Assembly: GCF_964340395.1 (NCBI RefSeq)
Contig: NC_135556.1
Location: 10,829,001-10,893,000 of the forward strand
Direction of reading: 5' to 3'
DNA: 64,000 nt
Source: Glandiceps talaboti
Lineage: Eukaryota; Hemichordata; Enteropneusta; Spengelidae
Of this stretch, positions 42,801-48,900 are shown in pieces. Position numbers and translations under genes: made by a program. Each line of letters starts with the position of its first letter. Position 1 is the first letter of the stretch. Below the pieces are notes generated by a model. That model was not told the origin of the DNA, made no database searches, and saw only the letters and a list, made by a program, of their open reading frames with translations.

Positions 42801-45800
42801 CTGACTGTGTGGTAGGTCATACATTATTCAACACAGAGTAGGTATTCATTACGCATTTGCATGATATGCCCTTTAAACAATAGCTTCCTTTCTAGCTCCT
42901 GTGTAAACCTGTTTTTCTTAAACAGCCAAATGACTGAAGAGAAGTGTAATCGCACCACGACTTGTACAATAAACGAAAACCTAACAATTACGCCATCAGA
43001 CCTATTCAGTGATCTTTCATGTCACATGCATGACTTTTTTGTAGACAGCATTCATGCATGAACGCAGTGCTGTGGTGTTCTGTAATGACTCAGTATTGAT
43101 AGCATTTAAAATGCTGACTGTTCTGACAGAAAATTATTGGAATTTTACAGATAGTAGACAACTATTGACTAAACAATTCATTAAAACTGCACTACCTGCA
43201 ACTCTAACATTTTCTGGAAGTTTAAATTTGGTTCTGCAGTCATGCCATAGTTTTTTTTATCACTTACTTGACTTGCAAATGTAACCCTAAGTGCTTACAA
43301 GAATGTATTAATTTACCTTCAAATAAAATAATTATAAACATTTTTGTTCACCTTCCTCATATGCATGCACGTTGAATCTCACAAGACAAAGCGTGTCCAT
43401 GGCAAATGAAACCCACTGAACAATTAATGAGGAACAAGTTTCAGCTCAGTGTTTCTCGGCAATCATGCATAATATATGTGAAACTGTTAAATGGTGGCTC
43501 TAGAACCCAAAATTAGTGAAAACGCCTTTTATTTCCTGGAGTGAGTGATGGGCAAGCTGAGCACCTGCACTAACTGTTCTGTGATCCAAAGTGAGTCAGT
43601 TACATACAACAAACAGTCGAGAACCAGAGGAGAGTAATAATTCTAATTCACCAGACTGTGTGTTTTGCCCTTGGCACTGAAGTTTCACATTACGGCATAG
43701 TTCTAAACCATTGGTATCTAATGTACAATGACAACATCACTATGTGGTAATTTAAACATCTAAATTCAAATCACCACCCATCTCATTAGCCAGCTTTTCT
43801 TCAACCACACCAGTTAGCACTCAAAAGATTATAAACAGAGTCAACAAGGACACTGATCGCAAATAACTAACAGGTCAGCCGATGACCTACAATTTGCAAG
43901 GAAATCTATTCAACTCAAACGCCCGGATCAGATTTGGATTAAACTTTAAAGGTGTGAAGGTTGTCTGTCAGAGATATATTTAAGAAAGGTTGGTCCTGGA
44001 CAAAAGAATAATCCTGTGTAATCCTCACGGCTTCAATGATATGATAAGATAATACTAATGTCAAATCCTGGGATTGAATCCCTGGCCTTTAATAGGTCAA
44101 GTTCAGATCTGGATTAACACTTAGATGTGAACAACTTTTCTGGCGAAGCCATAAAAAGGTTGGTCCTGAATAAAAGATTAAACCACTGCGGATTACATGT
44201 AGGATCAAAATTTGGATTAGAATGAGATCAGAACACAGGACTAATCCTATATCTAATCCATATGGCTCCACGGATACAATAACACTAATCTGAGAACCTA
44301 GGATTGAATTCCTGGACTTTAAAGAGCAGAAAAAAAATGCAGTTTCATTCAAATACTGACCTGCCAATAATAATTTGTTATTTGATAGTTTTAGGTTATA
44401 CAAACATATCTGTTACTGTCAGTACACTTCATTCTCCACAAATTCTAGTCTGGGAAAAAATCTGCCTATATTTCTTTAATTTTCACATAAAACTGTTCAA
44501 AAAATGCTATTTAAAAGGAATTTTAGTACTGTGTATTACCTTCAACTGGACAGAAATTGGATGGCCTCACTCTAAAGTGCTCTTTCTAACCAAAATAAGC
44601 AACTCCTGTTTTTAAAGAAATTGTTCACAATTATTTTAGAAGTGCTCTTTATACTCAAAAATAAGTAACTATCTCTTCAAGAAATTTTTCTTGTTATATC
44701 CAAAAATAGGTGACTTTCTCCTTTCTTTTTTGGCAAGAAAATCTGGTAACCAAAATTCAGTCTGTGTCACAAAGGAATAGTTTTCAAGTAATCTGTGCCT
44801 GTAGTCCAGATGGGTTATGTCAGTTGTAAAGTATAAGTGTTCTCAGTATTAAAGCCAAGTTTTTCAAACTTTGTATGTATTTCCCTCAATTTGACATAAA
44901 TCTGAAGGTCCCATTTTAAAGTTCTCCCAATACCCAGAACCGGTAACTTTCTCTTTCGGTAAAAATATCCGGCAATAAAATTCCTGACTCTGACATTTCG
45001 GAATAGTTTTCAAGTTTGCTTAATAATAACCTGAGCCTGTAGTCCAGATGGGTTATTTTTAGTCGTAGGAAGTGTTTGAAGTCAGGCAATGACATTATTC
45101 ATTCATAATGCTTGTTGTCTTTTGACGTCAGCCAGAACCATCCCTGTGAAAGTATTCCCATTCAGTGTCTACAGGCTATGATAGATGATAGCAGAAGAAA
45201 AAAGAAAGCTACGGTTCCTCTTATTTCTAAAGGTTAATGACTACAGTTCAGCCACTCCAATCTGTGACTGCCATAAGATAAAGACAAAATATGTACATGT
45301 CATCATGCTGTAATATAAGTTTACCATACACCGAATATCTCTCCCTGTATAATTCAATGGAGAGCGTGTGCATCAAACCTGTACAATAATTTTCCGTATC
45401 TCACTCTGGCACACTTTTTGTACTAGTGTAAAGCACTAAATAAATTGCTCTTGAATACTATAAATTGTCTTATATATGTGAGAAAAAAAGTTCAATTTTG
45501 ACATTTGACCTTGAAGGTCAATGTCAAAGTTAAATCTCGTGATACAAACAGAAAAGCCCTATCTGATAGGACAGATTGATACTTGAGAGGGGTATCATAG
45601 TTTAATACTGAGCTGTAAAACTACACACGGATTTTTAAAACAAAACATGGCTGCCAGCATGTTAATCTGCACAGGAAACAAAACAAAATCGCATCCACAT
45701 ATGCATGCCACTATAGCACCTCATCTTTGTTTTAGGTTTGAATGAAATCAAAGACTACATGTCAGAGATATTACTAGACCTGGACACGAACACACATGCT

Positions 45801-45834
45801 TCAAATAGACAGACAGACAGGCAGGCAGGCAGGC

Positions 45835-45901
<67 letters not shown>

Positions 45902-48900
45902 ATCTATTTCTAGTGCCCCCCCCCCCCCCCCCCCCCCCCCACCTCCTGGCATTACCGATTGGGGGTTAAAATTCAAAACAGTGTGATTTGTCCCCTTTGG
46001 CAGAATGTGATGTTGTTTTAAGATAACCTATTCCCAACATAATTAAAATGCCAGTGCTGTCCTTGTTGCCTGTCCTTTTCAATTTGTGAATGTTTTCCTT
46101 CTCAATAAAACCCGTTATTCATCTGTGTTTTTTTCCACACTGAGTACAAGGTCTAACCTCCTCTTCAACAGCGTTGGTGAGATTGTAAAATTGATGTCTG
46201 TGCTTTCCCGAGAGTCCACCGTGTCTATTAATGAATTTATCGGAATTTCATTCACAGCCAACTCAGTTGGGAAAAGCTATTACGACTCAATTCACCGAGT
46301 GTGAAAAAAGATAAATGTTTATGGCACATAAACTGCACTTTCTTATACTGTACATGTACCTAGCTGCGACGGCAAAGAGCTGTCGGTTAAAAAAATAAAT
46401 CGTACAACATCTTGTGATTTGTGCTGAACTCCGAAATGATATCAGATAAACGATAAATCTTTATGGCACATAAAATACACTTTCTTATTTTATCTAGCTA
46501 TGACAAAGATTTGTCAGTGAAAAACCAAAATTGTACACCATTTTGTGAAGTGTACTGCACTCGATCTACAGACAATATCAAAATTAATTCACTTTTGGCG
46601 TTAATTTTTAATTCTGACAAACTTGAGAAATAAAATCCATAAGCCCAAAAACGTGATCTATGGAAAAGTCTTGAAATTGATTTCCATTCAATTTGCATCT
46701 ATATTGTACGTAAAATTATGAGCAGTTTGAATGACCTTTGCTCTTTGACCTTATGAATGCTGCTGTACTTGCAGGATATTTCAGGACATGCATACTTGAT
46801 ATGTATTCATATACCACAAGACGTTAAAATCTATCAATCAAACATGACATTTATCATATTTCCTGCTCTCCTCATCTGACTAAAAATCAAATGTTTTCTC
46901 ATCAATGATGCTGGTAACCATGGAGATGACATCAGTCAGGTAATATCTTGGGTTGCCAAGCATACTCGTATAATTCCCACAGCTGGTGAATCGAGAGAGC
47001 TAGAAAGAGACTGAATCAGGTTATGGCTTTCATTCCAGGCACATTCCTAACTCACAGCAAGTGGGTAATGTTATGACAGCCTACACCAGACAGTAGTTAT
47101 TCCTAGATTGTCTGACACAGACTTTTCTACATAGCTGTGCATATATATGTGTGTATCAATGAAATATCAGAACCCATAGCAATGTCTGTCTAATTGTGTT
47201 GTATTAATGTAATGATAGCATGTGGCAAACAATTAATAATATCCGCCCATATCATCCATCAATATACAGTTGTAAGAGTGAAAGTTATGGCTGTTACAGT
47301 CCCCAAGATTAGTGAAATCATTGACATTTCGGGCACCCCAGCACACTTTGCTAAAACAGGCCATTGCAGATACCAATCTGCTTGTAAAGATGATATGACC
47401 TTATCGCAATTTTAATCTAGCAGTAATTAATTTCAGTACATAATAGTAATAAATTAAAGCCAAAATGGAAAATGTACAAAATTATGTATTTTAAATGAAT
47501 TCAGAATTTCACAGAATATACGATAAAACCTTCACAGTCAGGATATGGGTGTGCAAACCTTGGTAGTATGGCTTACAATTGAGCCCATGCAAGGTTGGGT
47601 CCTTCGGGTCGTACGTGTACACCCTCTGTCTGCTTATATCAGGACTGTGAAAGATTAGTATTCCTTGCCATGTGTACGCAACCTGGGACATAAATTTATA
47701 GGGAAGAGATACGAACCTACAATATCATGCACAACATTGGTAAGAACATAAATCACTTGTGTTATCATTAATTCCGTCTTAAATTCAATGAAGCAGAATT
47801 CACATCAAAACAAATTTGGACAGACATAACGATGATACTTGAATATAACGCTATATTCATTGTGTGTCTTTTTCATACTTTTGCTAGAAAAACATCAAAA
47901 CTTTAATCTCATATAAGCATTGGCAGAAAAATATTTGAAAATATCATAGATTCAAATATTTATAGATTAATATTATAATTTTGTAACCAACCAATCATTG
48001 TTATTCATCAGATTAAATACTTTTTTTAATATCTTAATTTGTAATTGAACAATAGACAGATAATTCAACCGATCATGTACAGTCATCACATTACTGAATA
48101 TACTAATTTATTTAAATATCTAATTACAAAATTACAGAATGTGTAATTGGACATCATCTGGCAATTAATAGTCATTGCCTGAATAATTTACTCAATCCTT
48201 TTATGTCAAAACGATTAACCAATATGCTAATTTGTCCTCAAAATAATCATCTTCATTTAGCACAATTCCATTTCAATACAATCTAAACTTGAACTTCTGA
48301 TTATTGCTCTCTGTTCTTTTCAATTTATGTTAGTATGCCAAGTCAAATCTTTGAATGAATTTTTGTCAAAACGTAAATTGCCATTCAACGTTATCACAAT
48401 ACCTCCTTCAAAGAAAAAAGATTTACATGGCAAGGCAAGGTATGCTCTCATTTTGGATTAAACTTTTTGTTCATCTATGTCCAGGAACAACCAGTACCGG
48501 TGTAATAAACCTCTTGTGTTACACAGTGGTCAAGTAAGAAGCAAACTGTGATTGTTATTTGATGATATTTATATTTCAACTTAACCAACTGAACACCGAC
48601 AATTTAATACACACGATCTTATATGATGGATTAGATGAATTTGTCTGATTTTTACATTATTGTGGATATCTTTGTCAAGAATATGGAGTTACGTCTAGTA
48701 GGTTAGGCTCATTAACACCTTGTACAAGGGCATGAAAATACCACCAAAGTCTGCATACAACAGTTTGTTGTATGCAAACACAAATGTATTCTGAAACTCT
48801 CCTGACTTGCACACCTACAGGAGGTCTCCTGAATCTGTTCTGATATTTATAGTGAGACAGACACCTATACAAGATTTCTGGAAACCCTCCTGGAAGCATT

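Noticed and set aside
43925-44330. Possible tRNA gene or tRNA-derived SINE (GGGATTGAATCCC)
   Set aside because: The T-arm-like sequence is present, but I could not find matching acceptor, D-arm and anticodon arms. Kept as a dispersed repeat only.
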